DNA of 61,309 nt. Source: Bacteroidota bacterium (lineage in GTDB: Bacteria > Bacteroidota > Bacteroidia > 2-12-FULL-35-15). The stretch is from positions 1-61,309 of the forward strand of contig JADJHE010000002.1 of NCBI GenBank assembly GCA_016707685.1. The letters are read 5' to 3'. The translations under genes and the position numbers were made by a program. Of the stretch, positions 30,080-39,499 are shown one piece after another (the first letter of the stretch is position 1; the number at the start of each line of letters is the position of its first letter). The notes under the pieces are model-generated. The model saw only the letters and a program-made list of their open reading frames with translations, had not been told where the DNA came from and made no database searches.

Positions 30080-32922
30080 ATGGCAAAAGTCATAGGCAAA
30101 GAGGAACTGTGCAGCACCGATTTGAAATACTTCAAGGCGTTGCAGGGGATGAATGGCAGAACGTTGTTCGATCGTTATCCGGCTCTTGCTAATATCATAA
30201 AAAGCAATATAGATGCGAAGTACCAGGAATTTTTAGCCCATCCTGTTAAAGAAGATAATATCATTACTTTTCACGGAAAAAAATATAGTGAAACACCCCA
30301 CATTTTATCTGAATTGCAAGATAACGAGCAAGAAAAATATAGGACGATAAAAAATGAAACACTTGCTCATTTTGAAAACAAAATAGCTTCACTCAAAAGT
30401 TCAGGCAAAACTACCGAAGCAACATTTCTTGCAGATGCTATCAAATTTATTGATGAACGCTTCGTGTATTGCTATGACGACAAAGTGGTTTTGGGCGTTT
30501 GGGGAATGCAATTGCGAGATAACGTAAGGGAAGATATTAGCGAGATTCGCAAGAATTTGATTACAAAAAAGAAAAAGAAAAAGAAGAAGAAGAAGATATT
30601 GTCGAGCCTGTACAGCCAATTACAACATATAATATTTCTTTTAATGAAGGAGAAAACGGGTCTCTCAACGGAAATTCATTTGTTACAAAAGATGCAAATT
30701 CTTTCCTTGGCAATGATGAAATTCCACAAGTACAACCTAATGACGGATACGAATTTGCTGGGTGGAACGAAAATCCTATAGATTATGAAATAACTGGCGA
30801 CAAAGAATTTACTGCACAATATAGAATTAAAAACACACCTCCTCCACCGCCAACTCCTCTGCCCTGGTACAGAAGATTTTGGAATTGGCTGCGAACATTG
30901 TTTTTGGATCGTGGCTGTTTGAAATGGCTTTTATGGCTATTGCTTTTACTTCTCTTGATATGGCTGCTTTCATGGCTGTTTCGGGGTTGTAACGACAGCC
31001 ATCATGTCGGTGGTGGGGCTCTTAATGATAACGACAGTTCCTGGATAAAAGATGATCCAAACGTGGGTAATGACGGGGGAATTTATGACCCTCATAATCC
31101 CTACGAACCTAAACCTACACCTCCCGGTTTGGATAGTATTTTACCACCTAATCAAGGTGTACTGCCCCCAATTGAAGACAACCCCGATACTATCCCGGGA
31201 AATCCTACTATTCTTGGTAACCGGCTAAATATATTGATGGAAAACGAAGACAAATCCATTTTGGATCTGGCTAAAGCATTTAAAATAAAATACCCCGGTG
31301 AGAAGTACAAAGTGGTGTATTACGATGATGTAGTTAAGCGAATGCAAATAGAGATACCCAAAGAAGAACGGGAACGTTTAAAAAAAGAAATTCCACCGGC
31401 ATTTGCACCAGAATACGAACTTTTTGTTTTTGATGAAGCTCTTTTTGAGGGAACCCAGGCTTCTAACGATCCTGCACTTGCTGACAGCGATAAATCCTGG
31501 TACCTAAATGCAATAAAGGCCCCGCAGGCATGGGCTATTACACGAGGTTCCGAAAAAATTACAGTAGCCATTGTTGACGATGGCTTTAACCTCAAACATC
31601 CTGAACTGGCAAGCAAAGTAGTTAGCCCGTATAATGTATGGAAACATTCTGCAGAGGTTTTCCCGCAACCGATTGATCATGGCACTCATGTAGCAGGAAT
31701 AGCGTTGGCTATTGCCAACAATGGAAAAGGCATTTCAGGTATTGCCCCTAATTGCAAGTTTATGCCTGTTCAGGTAGCCAACGAGAAGGGACTAATGACT
31801 ACTACTTCAGTATTGGATGGCATTATTTATTCCTTATACCAGGGTGCGGATGTGATAAATGTTTCATTAGGAGGCCAATTTACAGGGCTTTCACAATACA
31901 CCGATAATGTACAAAAAGACCTGATCCGAAATCATTTTAAGGAAGAAGAACGTTTATGGCGCAGGGTTATGCGAATTGCTGCCAGCCATAATGCAACACT
32001 CGTGGTAGCAGCGGGTAATGATAATGTACTGGCAGGTATTGATGCTCTCCAACGCCCCGAGTTGTTTATTACCGTTTCAGCAACAGATAAAAATAATCAG
32101 AATGCACGCAAAGCCCAATTTAGTAATTATGGTTCTTACTCAACTATTTCGGCACCGGGAGTAGGTATATACAGTACGGTAGGTAAAGATAGCTATGCCA
32201 CAATGGATGGCACAAGTATGGCGGCTCCTATTATTTCCGGTACAGTTGCCCTGATGAAAAGCATAAATGATACCATCACTACCAAACAAATTATTTGTAT
32301 TCTGAAAAGTACGGGTCTGGAAACCCAAGGCAATATTGGTAAGCTAATCCAATTGGACAAAGCATTACAAAAAGTACGTTCGGGTGAAGTTGTTGATTGC
32401 ACACCGGTTCCTTCTTCCGGCGATGTACAGATACTGCTTAGTTGGAATAACTATAACGATCTGGATCTGATTTGTACCGACCCCAATGGCGAATCCGTTT
32501 TTTTCCGAAACCGAAATGTATCCAGTGGCGGGCAACTCGAAATTGACATGAATGTGGAATATCCCGACAGCAAAACGCCTATCGAAAATATTTTTTGGCA
32601 ACCCGGCACTGCACCCAACGGGACTTACAATGTGTATTTACTGTACTATAAAAACCACGATCCTAACCTCAATGAAACACCTTACAACATAAAGGTAAAA
32701 TACAGCGGAAAAACGGAAGAATTCAAGGGTGTGATAAGGAAAAAAGACAAGCCTGTACATATATGCTCCTTTACAGTGGGAGCAACGGGGAACAGGTCTA
32801 AGAACCAGGGTTCACCCCCTGCTAATGACAGGCAATCGCAGTTGGAGCAGGAACGTAACCGTTTGCAACAAGAGTTAGATAGAATAAATAATGAAATAAA
32901 GAGAATTGGAAATAGCAGGTGA
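30080..32922 (+). CDS. Membrane-anchored subtilase with cytosolic N-terminus and InlB-type repeat (one -1 frame change)
   Basis: Two frames form one protein of about 947 residues. Frame one (30080-30781) gives a cytosolic helical region ('FVYCYDDKVVLGVWGMQLR'). At 30565-30571 lies an in-phase A_AAA_AAG; a -1 shift leads into 'EKEKEEEEDIVEPVQP', an InlB-type repeat ('NDGYEFAGWNENP'), a Pro-rich stretch and a strong membrane helix ('CLKWLLWLLLLLLLIWLLSW'). The S8 peptidase follows with a complete triad: Asp in 'TVAIVDDGFNLKHPEL', His in 'DHGTHVAGIALA', the oxyanion Asn region 'VVAAGNDN' and Ser in 'DGTSMAAPIISGTVAL'. After it come a DUF2135-like beta-sandwich ('YNDLDLICTDPNGESVFF') and a short coiled coil. 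The protease would face the periplasm. Without the shift only a 233-residue soluble product is made. Substrate unknown. Confidence 0.8.
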
Positions 32923-32979
32923 TTACTGGCCAATTGGATAAATAATTAAAAACAAAGGTTTAATAACTGAAGGTAAAAT

Positions 32980-33924
32980 ATGAAACAATCAAAATTCTCA
33001 TTAGCTGATGTGCTAACTTTATTAACAGCTCTTGCATTTGGCTTTATATGTTTTCTTGGTAAAAACTTTTCTACTCTGGGTAACACATCCGAAAGTATTA
33101 CCTGGGCCGCAATTATTACCGTATCATTGGCTGGCACAGCTTTTATTGCCAAATTACTAAAACGAACAAGCCGCAATTTCAAAACCAGTTTTATTTTGGA
33201 AATAGGTGTACTGCTGCTGTTTACTGGTCTCTTGGTTTTCTTTGCGTATTCGCCATTCCCGCATTATTTTAATGTATCGGCTAAAAAGACAAAAATCCAG
33301 GACAAACTTAAAATAAGCATTACGAAGGCTGAAAATATGTTTGCAGATTATGAACAATATGCCGAAAATCGTAAGCTTAATTACCAAGGACAGTTAGAAA
33401 CAGCGATAGCCACAAAGCTTACAGGCGGAGATTACGTTAAATATGGATTTTCAGATGGTATCGCTTCAGATGCAACTCAAATGAGAAATAAAATGTTTAC
33501 CATCCATGCTGATCTCTATCCTACAAACTATAGTGACACCGCTAGTAAAAATGGCATAAAAGAAGTTGCTACTGCCTGGCTGGCAAGAGCAAAGAAAACC
33601 ACAAAGAGCTGGAAACCGGGCATTGTAAATGTGGTAAATGATATAGAAAGCAAATCAACAGACTGGTTAAATCAGCTGATTAGCTTTTCCCAAAGACTTG
33701 AACAAGGAGAAAGCAGAGAAAACACTACGGTTTTTCCTTTCCCTCTAACTTTTACAGATGTAAAAAAATATTTTACCACCCCGGGCAAGCCAACGCCGCT
33801 TTCAATTGGTTTGGCTGCAGTAGCATATTTGTTGATGTTGTTGTCGTACTTAATTTCGAAAAGAAGCAGTAAAACGATGATTGGCACCACCAAACAAAAA
33901 GGAGAATACGATATTGATTTCTAA
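32980..33924 (+). CDS. Membrane protein with about four helices and a periplasmic middle domain
   Basis: A 314-residue protein of no recognised family. Hydrophobic helices are seen at about residues 8-27 ('VLTLLTALAFGFICFLG'), 38-58 ('ITWAAIITVSLAGTAFIA'), 70-92 ('LEIGVLLLFTGLLVFFAY') and 277-297 ('LSIGLAAVAYLLMLLSYLI'). The 180 residues between helices three and four are charged and helical ('IQDKLKISITKAENMFADYE'), probably periplasmic. It follows the subtilase gene by 57 bases and precedes the GTPase gene by 17. Such a protein could be the inner-membrane base for the neighbouring NTPases; this is inference from position. Confidence 0.75.
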   Translation: MKQSKFSLADVLTLLTALAFGFICFLGKNFSTLGNTSESITWAAIITVSLAGTAFIAKLLKRTSRNFKTSFILEIGVLLLFTGLLVFFAYSPFPHYFNVSAKKTKIQDKLKISITKAENMFADYEQYAENRKLNYQGQLETAIATKLTGGDYVKYGFSDGIASDATQMRNKMFTIHADLYPTNYSDTASKNGIKEVATAWLARAKKTTKSWKPGIVNVVNDIESKSTDWLNQLISFSQRLEQGESRENTTVFPFPLTFTDVKKYFTTPGKPTPLSIGLAAVAYLLMLLSYLISKRSSKTMIGTTKQKGEYDIDF

Positions 33925-33941
33925 CATAATTAACCACCATA

Positions 33942-35282
33942 ATGATGACTGAAAAAAAAGAATATATTACTCAAATAGAAAACTTAAGTGCAGAACAAAT
34001 TGCCGATGGTATCTCCATCGGAATTGTAACATTTGATGAATTACGAAGAACTGGTGCTTTTGATGCATCAAAGCAAAAAAGTGTAAAAAACATTTTAAAA
34101 AAGAAGGATGATGATACTTTTGCTTCAGCTCAAACTATTCGTGATTTACAAAATTATTTGCGAGTTTTTCCTAACGGAAGCAACGTATCTGCTGCGCAAG
34201 CAAAAATGCAACAGCTACAGGACGATGAAAATGCTGAAGAAAGAAAGTATAATGATCGGGAAAGAATGCTTCGTAAAATAAAAGAAGACATTAATGAATA
34301 TGCTCCCGATGAAATCGTTGAAATATTAAGCGAAAATGACTTAAACTCTTTATGCGAAACCCTTGGTATTAATGCCACTACTGTTAAGAATTACACACAA
34401 CCAACTTTAAATTTCAACGATATACCTCAAAATGAAAGCGATATACCCGCGGATTATACCGATATTTTCTTTTGGGGCATCCCCTCATCGGGCAAAACCT
34501 GTGCTTTAGCAGCCATTTTAAGTACGATAACAAAAGATTATACAATGGAAGCTCCTGATACTCACCAACAATTTGGATCAACTTATCGTACCAGTTTGAT
34601 CAATATGTTCCGAAATAATATTGGCAACTTACCTAACAGAACGGCTACTGACAGAACCCAGTATATGCCATTTTTATTTTATAAAAGAGGAGAAAAAAAC
34701 AAACGCAAAATTTCTTTTTTTGAATTGAGTGGGGAAGTGTTTCAGTATTTTTTCGAAGTAGTCAACAACAGTCAAATAATCGATGATTATAATAGAGAAG
34801 GTATTGAAAATTCTTTTAAAACTCTCGAATTACTCTTGAATAGTAATAATCAAAAAATTCATTACTTTTTTATTGACTATAACCAGGAAACAAAACACAC
34901 AGAAGATACTAAAGGGCTTACACAAAGTAACTATCTGGAAGCGGCTGCAGTTTATTTTAGAGATAGAAATAACATTTTCAGGAAAAAGACAGATGCTGTT
35001 TATGTAGTCATCACTAAATCGGATGAAATAAAAGGGGATAATAAAATAGACATCGCAAAAGCATTTCTACAAGAAAATTTTGGTTCTTTTATGGATGTTC
35101 TGAAAAACCAATGTCAAAGGAATTCTGTGGATTTCAAAGTGAAATTGTTTTCTATCGGTGATGTCTATTTCAAAAGAATTTGCAAAATCGACCGGTCTTA
35201 TTCAAATGATATTATTCAGGATTTGTTGAAGAGGGTGAAACCAGTAAGCAATAATGTAATTAAAAAATTCTTTAACAGCTAA
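33942..35282 (+). CDS. TRAFAC-like GTPase with helical N-terminal module
   Basis: A 446-residue cytosolic protein (Met codons at 33942 and 33945). The N-terminal 170 residues are helical and include 'QIADGISIGIVTFDELRRTG' and a TPR-like 'LQNYLRVFPNGSNVSAAQ'. The C-terminal 280 residues have G-domain motifs: G1 'FFWGIPSSGKTCALAAIL', a G3-like 'ISFFELSGEVF' (ELSGE in place of DxxG), and G4 'VVITKSDE' (TKxD). The layout recalls the GTPases of bacterial conflict and signalling systems found next to GAP1-type partners, but I cannot name the family. The next gene starts 5 bases later and would be the partner. Specificity for GTP is inferred from TKSD. Confidence 0.75.
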   Translation: MMTEKKEYITQIENLSAEQIADGISIGIVTFDELRRTGAFDASKQKSVKNILKKKDDDTFASAQTIRDLQNYLRVFPNGSNVSAAQAKMQQLQDDENAEERKYNDRERMLRKIKEDINEYAPDEIVEILSENDLNSLCETLGINATTVKNYTQPTLNFNDIPQNESDIPADYTDIFFWGIPSSGKTCALAAILSTITKDYTMEAPDTHQQFGSTYRTSLINMFRNNIGNLPNRTATDRTQYMPFLFYKRGEKNKRKISFFELSGEVFQYFFEVVNNSQIIDDYNREGIENSFKTLELLLNSNNQKIHYFFIDYNQETKHTEDTKGLTQSNYLEAAAVYFRDRNNIFRKKTDAVYVVITKSDEIKGDNKIDIAKAFLQENFGSFMDVLKNQCQRNSVDFKVKLFSIGDVYFKRICKIDRSYSNDIIQDLLKRVKPVSNNVIKKFFNS

Positions 35283-35287
35283 GTATA

Positions 35288-37645
35288 ATGGACATAGTAG
35301 TACATGGAACAAAAGGAGGACGACAAATTTTTACACCAAAAAAATTAGGTGGGTTGCTGGATGTTAATTCTGATGCACCTAAAGCAACTGCAATTGGTCA
35401 AGAAGCTTTTGCTATCCGTTTTGTAGAGAAGAGTATCATTTTTTCGAAGTATAAAATCATCAGGGACGTTCGTGGTGACAAACGAACCGGTTTTCTTGCT
35501 TTTTCATTGTTTCTACCAAACAATAAAAAACTCCAAGGAAAAGATATATTATCCGTATTAAACAAAGTTTCAGGTGAATATTACAGAATACATATTCCCG
35601 ATAATGATAACAATCTAAAAGATGTAAGGGAAGATTGGGCTTTTCTTGAAGATATAGTAAAAGAATTCCGCACAGATGACCGACATGTCGATGATATAGA
35701 AAGCCTGCTGTCAGGTACTAAAGATGATGCCTTCATCTATTACGAAAATGAAGAAAAGCTGCAAAAATATTTTGATGCACCTTATCAAGATAAGTACAGC
35801 AAATATAGGCAAGTGTTGTTTGTTAAAGAAGAACTGAAAGACAAACCCGAAGATCCGCTTAATGCACTTCGACATTCAGAAAATCCCAATGATAATCTGA
35901 CAGGGAAAATAGATTTAGAAAAAAAAGCATATGCATTGCGTGACTATGATGGCCAGGCTAAAAATGGTATATCCATAGAAATCAGGGTAGGCGGGAAACT
36001 ACTTTATAAAAAAGATAAAATCAACAATAATGACCTTATTTCAATTCGCTATTTTAGAAAATATTCTGAAGCCTTGGTAGTAAAAGAAGGGAGACTGAAT
36101 GATGATTGGATCAGAAAGTATCTTTTTGTTGATGAAGAAAATAGAAAAATTGATGTAGAAAAAAATATAAACTTAGACCCTGTAATAAAAACCGTCTCAT
36201 TCGACATAAAAGACTGGAAAGGAAACACTATAAGGGATGCAGAAATCATCTGTAAAAGAGGTAATGAGTCAAAATCTGTAATAAATAATCAGATTAGTTT
36301 CGAGGGCGAAGAAATTGGGAAACATTGGAATGTTTCTGCGAAAAAAGAGGAAAACTTATATTCAGAAACAAAAGGAATGATCCCTGAGAACGAAAACGAT
36401 GTTAAGTTAGAATTAAATGAACATAAAAAAGTAAAGTTTCTTGTGTCCGATTCTGATACTGGACAAGATATTGACAAATTTAAAGTTTGGATTCAGGGAA
36501 AAGTTGATACAAGAGAAATTTCGGAGTTTGATTTTATCGGAAATGATGTTGAAAAAAAGTGGAATATAACTTTTGAAAAACAGGGGTACCACCGAAGTGA
36601 GAGAATCGAATATTTTCCTGCAACTGGCGAAAGCACTATTCAGGAAAAACTAAAAAAGAAAGACCCGCAGCTAGGCCAATCAAAAGAAAATGTTCCTCAT
36701 CCACAATACAAAAGGAAGGAGCCATTTTATCAAAAACCAAAATTAATGGCTGCTTTAATAGCTGGAACGATACTTCTAATCTTTACCATTGGGGCATTGT
36801 TTTCTTTAAGTGAAAGTAACCCGCCTGAACCTAACCAACAACCTAGCTCCCAACATATAAAGGCTTATATCGAAGGCAATTCACTTATTCTTGATACGCT
36901 TAATAGTTACAAAAAAACTTTGAGTTCAGGTACAGAACTTAAAGAAGTTATAGATAGCCTTGATAGTGCAATTAAAAAAAGGGACTTTGTTAATAACTGG
37001 AACTTTGACGCATTAAAAAAATTGCATTACTACTCGGCACAGCAAAATTTCGACACTACGATTAAAAAAATAAAAAACTCCCAATATGATTCTGTTAAAA
37101 GCAGGTTTGGGGATGTTTCTTCTTGGGACTTGAATCAAATAGCAGACGCTATAAATGCCTTTTTAAACGCTACTAAACCTGCAACAGAGAAAAAAACAGA
37201 AGTAAAAAAAGATGTGGCTGAGGAAATAAAAAAGGAACCCCAAAAGAAAGTAACACTTCCAGTGAAGACTGAACAAAAAAATGAAGAAAAACAGGTATCA
37301 ATACCGACAAGCACCAATAATTCAAGAGATGTTGCAAAAGAACTGCAAAGTGGTGCAGTTACTAGGAACGACCTCCAAAGTTGGAAGTCTGGAGGTATGG
37401 ACAAATACAAAAAGAGTATTGACCTATATTTAGATTTTTGGGCTTCAATAAAGCAAAGCATGCAAATGGATGATTCACGCCAATTATTAAAAAAAATCAA
37501 TAATGATAAATATCTTCAAAAAAGTGAGTTACAATCCTTTTTAAAATCTGTTTGTGCAAGCTCAGAATCTTTTAAAAAATACAATGATACTCCCGGGAAG
37601 GCAGCCTGTAAAACATTAAATGAATTAAGAAGTAAAGTTAAATGA
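35288..37645 (+). CDS. Large single-pass protein, probable partner of the upstream GTPase
   Basis: A 785-residue protein, family not recognised. Residues 1-150 ('VVHGTKGGRQIFTPKKLGG', 'DKRTGFLAFSLFLPNNKK') form an alpha/beta domain whose place next to a GTPase recalls GTPase-associated (GAP1-N) domains. Residues about 295-460 hold two beta-sandwich units ('VSFDIKDWKGNTIRDAEI', 'VKFLVSDSDTGQDIDKFKV'). A membrane helix lies at about 485-506 ('KLMAALIAGTILLIFTIGAL'). The outer part is helical and Lys/Glu-rich and ends with 'VAKELQSGAVTRNDLQSWKS', similar to the helical motif at the N-terminus of the GTPase upstream. Its stop overlaps the next start by 4 bases (ATGA), so the two are translationally coupled. 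Confidence 0.7.
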   Translation: MDIVVHGTKGGRQIFTPKKLGGLLDVNSDAPKATAIGQEAFAIRFVEKSIIFSKYKIIRDVRGDKRTGFLAFSLFLPNNKKLQGKDILSVLNKVSGEYYRIHIPDNDNNLKDVREDWAFLEDIVKEFRTDDRHVDDIESLLSGTKDDAFIYYENEEKLQKYFDAPYQDKYSKYRQVLFVKEELKDKPEDPLNALRHSENPNDNLTGKIDLEKKAYALRDYDGQAKNGISIEIRVGGKLLYKKDKINNNDLISIRYFRKYSEALVVKEGRLNDDWIRKYLFVDEENRKIDVEKNINLDPVIKTVSFDIKDWKGNTIRDAEIICKRGNESKSVINNQISFEGEEIGKHWNVSAKKEENLYSETKGMIPENENDVKLELNEHKKVKFLVSDSDTGQDIDKFKVWIQGKVDTREISEFDFIGNDVEKKWNITFEKQGYHRSERIEYFPATGESTIQEKLKKKDPQLGQSKENVPHPQYKRKEPFYQKPKLMAALIAGTILLIFTIGALFSLSESNPPEPNQQPSSQHIKAYIEGNSLILDTLNSYKKTLSSGTELKEVIDSLDSAIKKRDFVNNWNFDALKKLHYYSAQQNFDTTIKKIKNSQYDSVKSRFGDVSSWDLNQIADAINAFLNATKPATEKKTEVKKDVAEEIKKEPQKKVTLPVKTEQKNEEKQVSIPTSTNNSRDVAKELQSGAVTRNDLQSWKSGGMDKYKKSIDLYLDFWASIKQSMQMDDSRQLLKKINNDKYLQKSELQSFLKSVCASSESFKKYNDTPGKAACKTLNELRSKVK

Positions 37646-38550
37646 AAACACTAAAAATAAGTTTAGCCCTCATCGTTGTAGCCGCTATTACATTTTTTGT
37701 GATACGGTCATTTGTTGCCCCCGATAAGGTGGAGGAAATTAAGTCAAGTGGAAACCCGTTCATTGATAAAATTCAGCAGGAAATCAAGACGCTTCAGCTA
37801 AAACCGGAAAACAAGTTCTGTAAAGAATATTATACCGAAGTATCTTATCATATAGATGATTATCATAAAAACAGCAGATTAGGCAAAAGCAAATTAGAAA
37901 ATGACCAGTGGAAAGAAAACCTTTCCAAACAGCTCTATGCTGCCTATACCGATAAATTTATAAAACAGGCTTATTATATTTTTAACCGTTCAGATTGGGC
38001 AATTAACGATTTAAGTTTTATCCGTAACGAATACCGGACGTTACAAAGTTCTCCAATGCTCGAAAGGAACAGCCCTATTGACAGAAGGTTTAATGAAATA
38101 AAATCGATTATTAATAAACATGACGAAATCACCGTCTTTATTGCATCCTGCAAAGGTTTTTCATATTCTCAAAAGGACTTGGACATGCAATTTCCTATTG
38201 TTGATGTGAGCAGTAAAATTTCTAAAGCTATAAGTTATCGGAACAACCGTTTGGAAAATTCTTTTGTAAATAATTGTACCCGTTTGCATAGTGGGTTGAA
38301 TGAAATACCACAAGCCTTGTTCCGTGCACATGTAAAATATCTTGACAATATGATTAATACCTGGTCTAATATGTTTACCAACTATAACTCGCAAAAGGCT
38401 TATGTTGACGGCATATATAGTCCGCTGGAAAACAAAATAGACGAATTGGATAACAACATTTATAAAGTTTCTGATTTCAGTAGCGAGTATGATCGTTTAA
38501 AAGAAAAGTGGCAGAACGACGGAACCAGAGCTTACAATCATTTTAACTAA
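37642..38550 (+). CDS. Membrane-anchored helical periplasmic protein
   Basis: A 302-residue protein of unknown family. One N-terminal hydrophobic helix ('ISLALIVVAAITFFVIRSF') without a cleavage motif suggests a signal anchor. The rest is charged and helical, with no Cys pairs beyond scattered residues and no catalytic motif. It overlaps the preceding gene by 4 bases and is followed by the coiled-coil gene after 13. It may bridge the inner-membrane proteins and the periplasmic coiled coil; this is positional inference. Confidence 0.72.
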   Translation: MKTLKISLALIVVAAITFFVIRSFVAPDKVEEIKSSGNPFIDKIQQEIKTLQLKPENKFCKEYYTEVSYHIDDYHKNSRLGKSKLENDQWKENLSKQLYAAYTDKFIKQAYYIFNRSDWAINDLSFIRNEYRTLQSSPMLERNSPIDRRFNEIKSIINKHDEITVFIASCKGFSYSQKDLDMQFPIVDVSSKISKAISYRNNRLENSFVNNCTRLHSGLNEIPQALFRAHVKYLDNMINTWSNMFTNYNSQKAYVDGIYSPLENKIDELDNNIYKVSDFSSEYDRLKEKWQNDGTRAYNHFN

Positions 38551-38563
38551 AACTAAAAAAGTA

Positions 38564-39490
38564 TTGATGAAAAAGGTGGTTTTTATAATATTGATTTTGT
38601 GTGAATTCAGCTCTGCATTTGCTCAAAATCAAAATGATTTTGTAGATAGATTTTCTAAACAGGTTATTGAAATAGACAGCTTAAAAAAGATTGTCAAAGC
38701 GGAAAAGGATAGTACTCAACAACAAAGAAAATTAAATCATACCCTGCAAGATACGCTAAGGAGGCTAAGATCGGATTTGGCAAGCCTGGAAGAATTCAAA
38801 AAAGAGAAGAAGAATATTGACAGCCTTCTCCGTCAAAAAGCAGATTCTATAACCTCACTGCAAAAAGAGATTTCAGAAAAGGACAATCAGATTACAGCAG
38901 AAAATCAGAAAAGTGAAAAAAAAGCAAGAGAGGAAAATGAAAAAGGCAAAAATGAAATATTGACGACGATAGTTAATAGTTACAAAAATAAATCATTTGA
39001 AGAATTGTTAAAATCCCCAACCAAACAATCAGCACAACGGGACGCTGAGCTTATCAAAAATTCAACTGAACTTAAACAAATCCTGGCTGATGTAGAGAAA
39101 TACTTCAGTGCAAAGGAATTACTTGACGTTAAACTGGATGCTGTTCAAATTAAGAGTCATCAAATTCAATTGGAGCAAATAAAACGGGAATCCGCTTTAC
39201 TCAGCAAACTCAAAGAAACGATTGGGAACTACCAAGTTTTTAATGAAGGGCTAAAAGAAACATTAGGGAAAATTGTGGTATTGGATAAAGCCGAGGCAGT
39301 TTCCGGCATGAGCAAGGAGATTCAAAGAAAGAAATTCGACAAAATACTGGCTGAGATTTCCGCTTACATTTTCAACTATGACTTTAATTTCTCGAACTAT
39401 CCTTATCTGTCTGATATATTTCTTGAAATTATCAAGCGTAAACAGCCTAATCCGGATGCAGATATTTCGGATTTATTAAAGAGATTATAA
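38564..39490 (+). CDS. Periplasmic coiled-coil protein
   Basis: A 308-residue protein. A signal peptide ends 'CEFSSAFAQ'. Residues about 25-135 form a strong coiled coil with heptads of Leu, Ile, Lys and Glu ('LRRLRSDLASLEEFKKEKK', 'ITSLQKEISEKDNQIT'). The C-terminal half is a helical domain. No lipobox is present. It sits between the anchored helical protein and the TPR-Ig-barrel protein, 9 bases before the latter. A coiled coil at this place would suit a spacer across the periplasm. Family not recognised. Confidence 0.75.
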   Translation: MMKKVVFIILILCEFSSAFAQNQNDFVDRFSKQVIEIDSLKKIVKAEKDSTQQQRKLNHTLQDTLRRLRSDLASLEEFKKEKKNIDSLLRQKADSITSLQKEISEKDNQITAENQKSEKKAREENEKGKNEILTTIVNSYKNKSFEELLKSPTKQSAQRDAELIKNSTELKQILADVEKYFSAKELLDVKLDAVQIKSHQIQLEQIKRESALLSKLKETIGNYQVFNEGLKETLGKIVVLDKAEAVSGMSKEIQRKKFDKILAEISAYIFNYDFNFSNYPYLSDIFLEIIKRKQPNPDADISDLLKRL

Positions 39491-39499
39491 AAGAACAAC

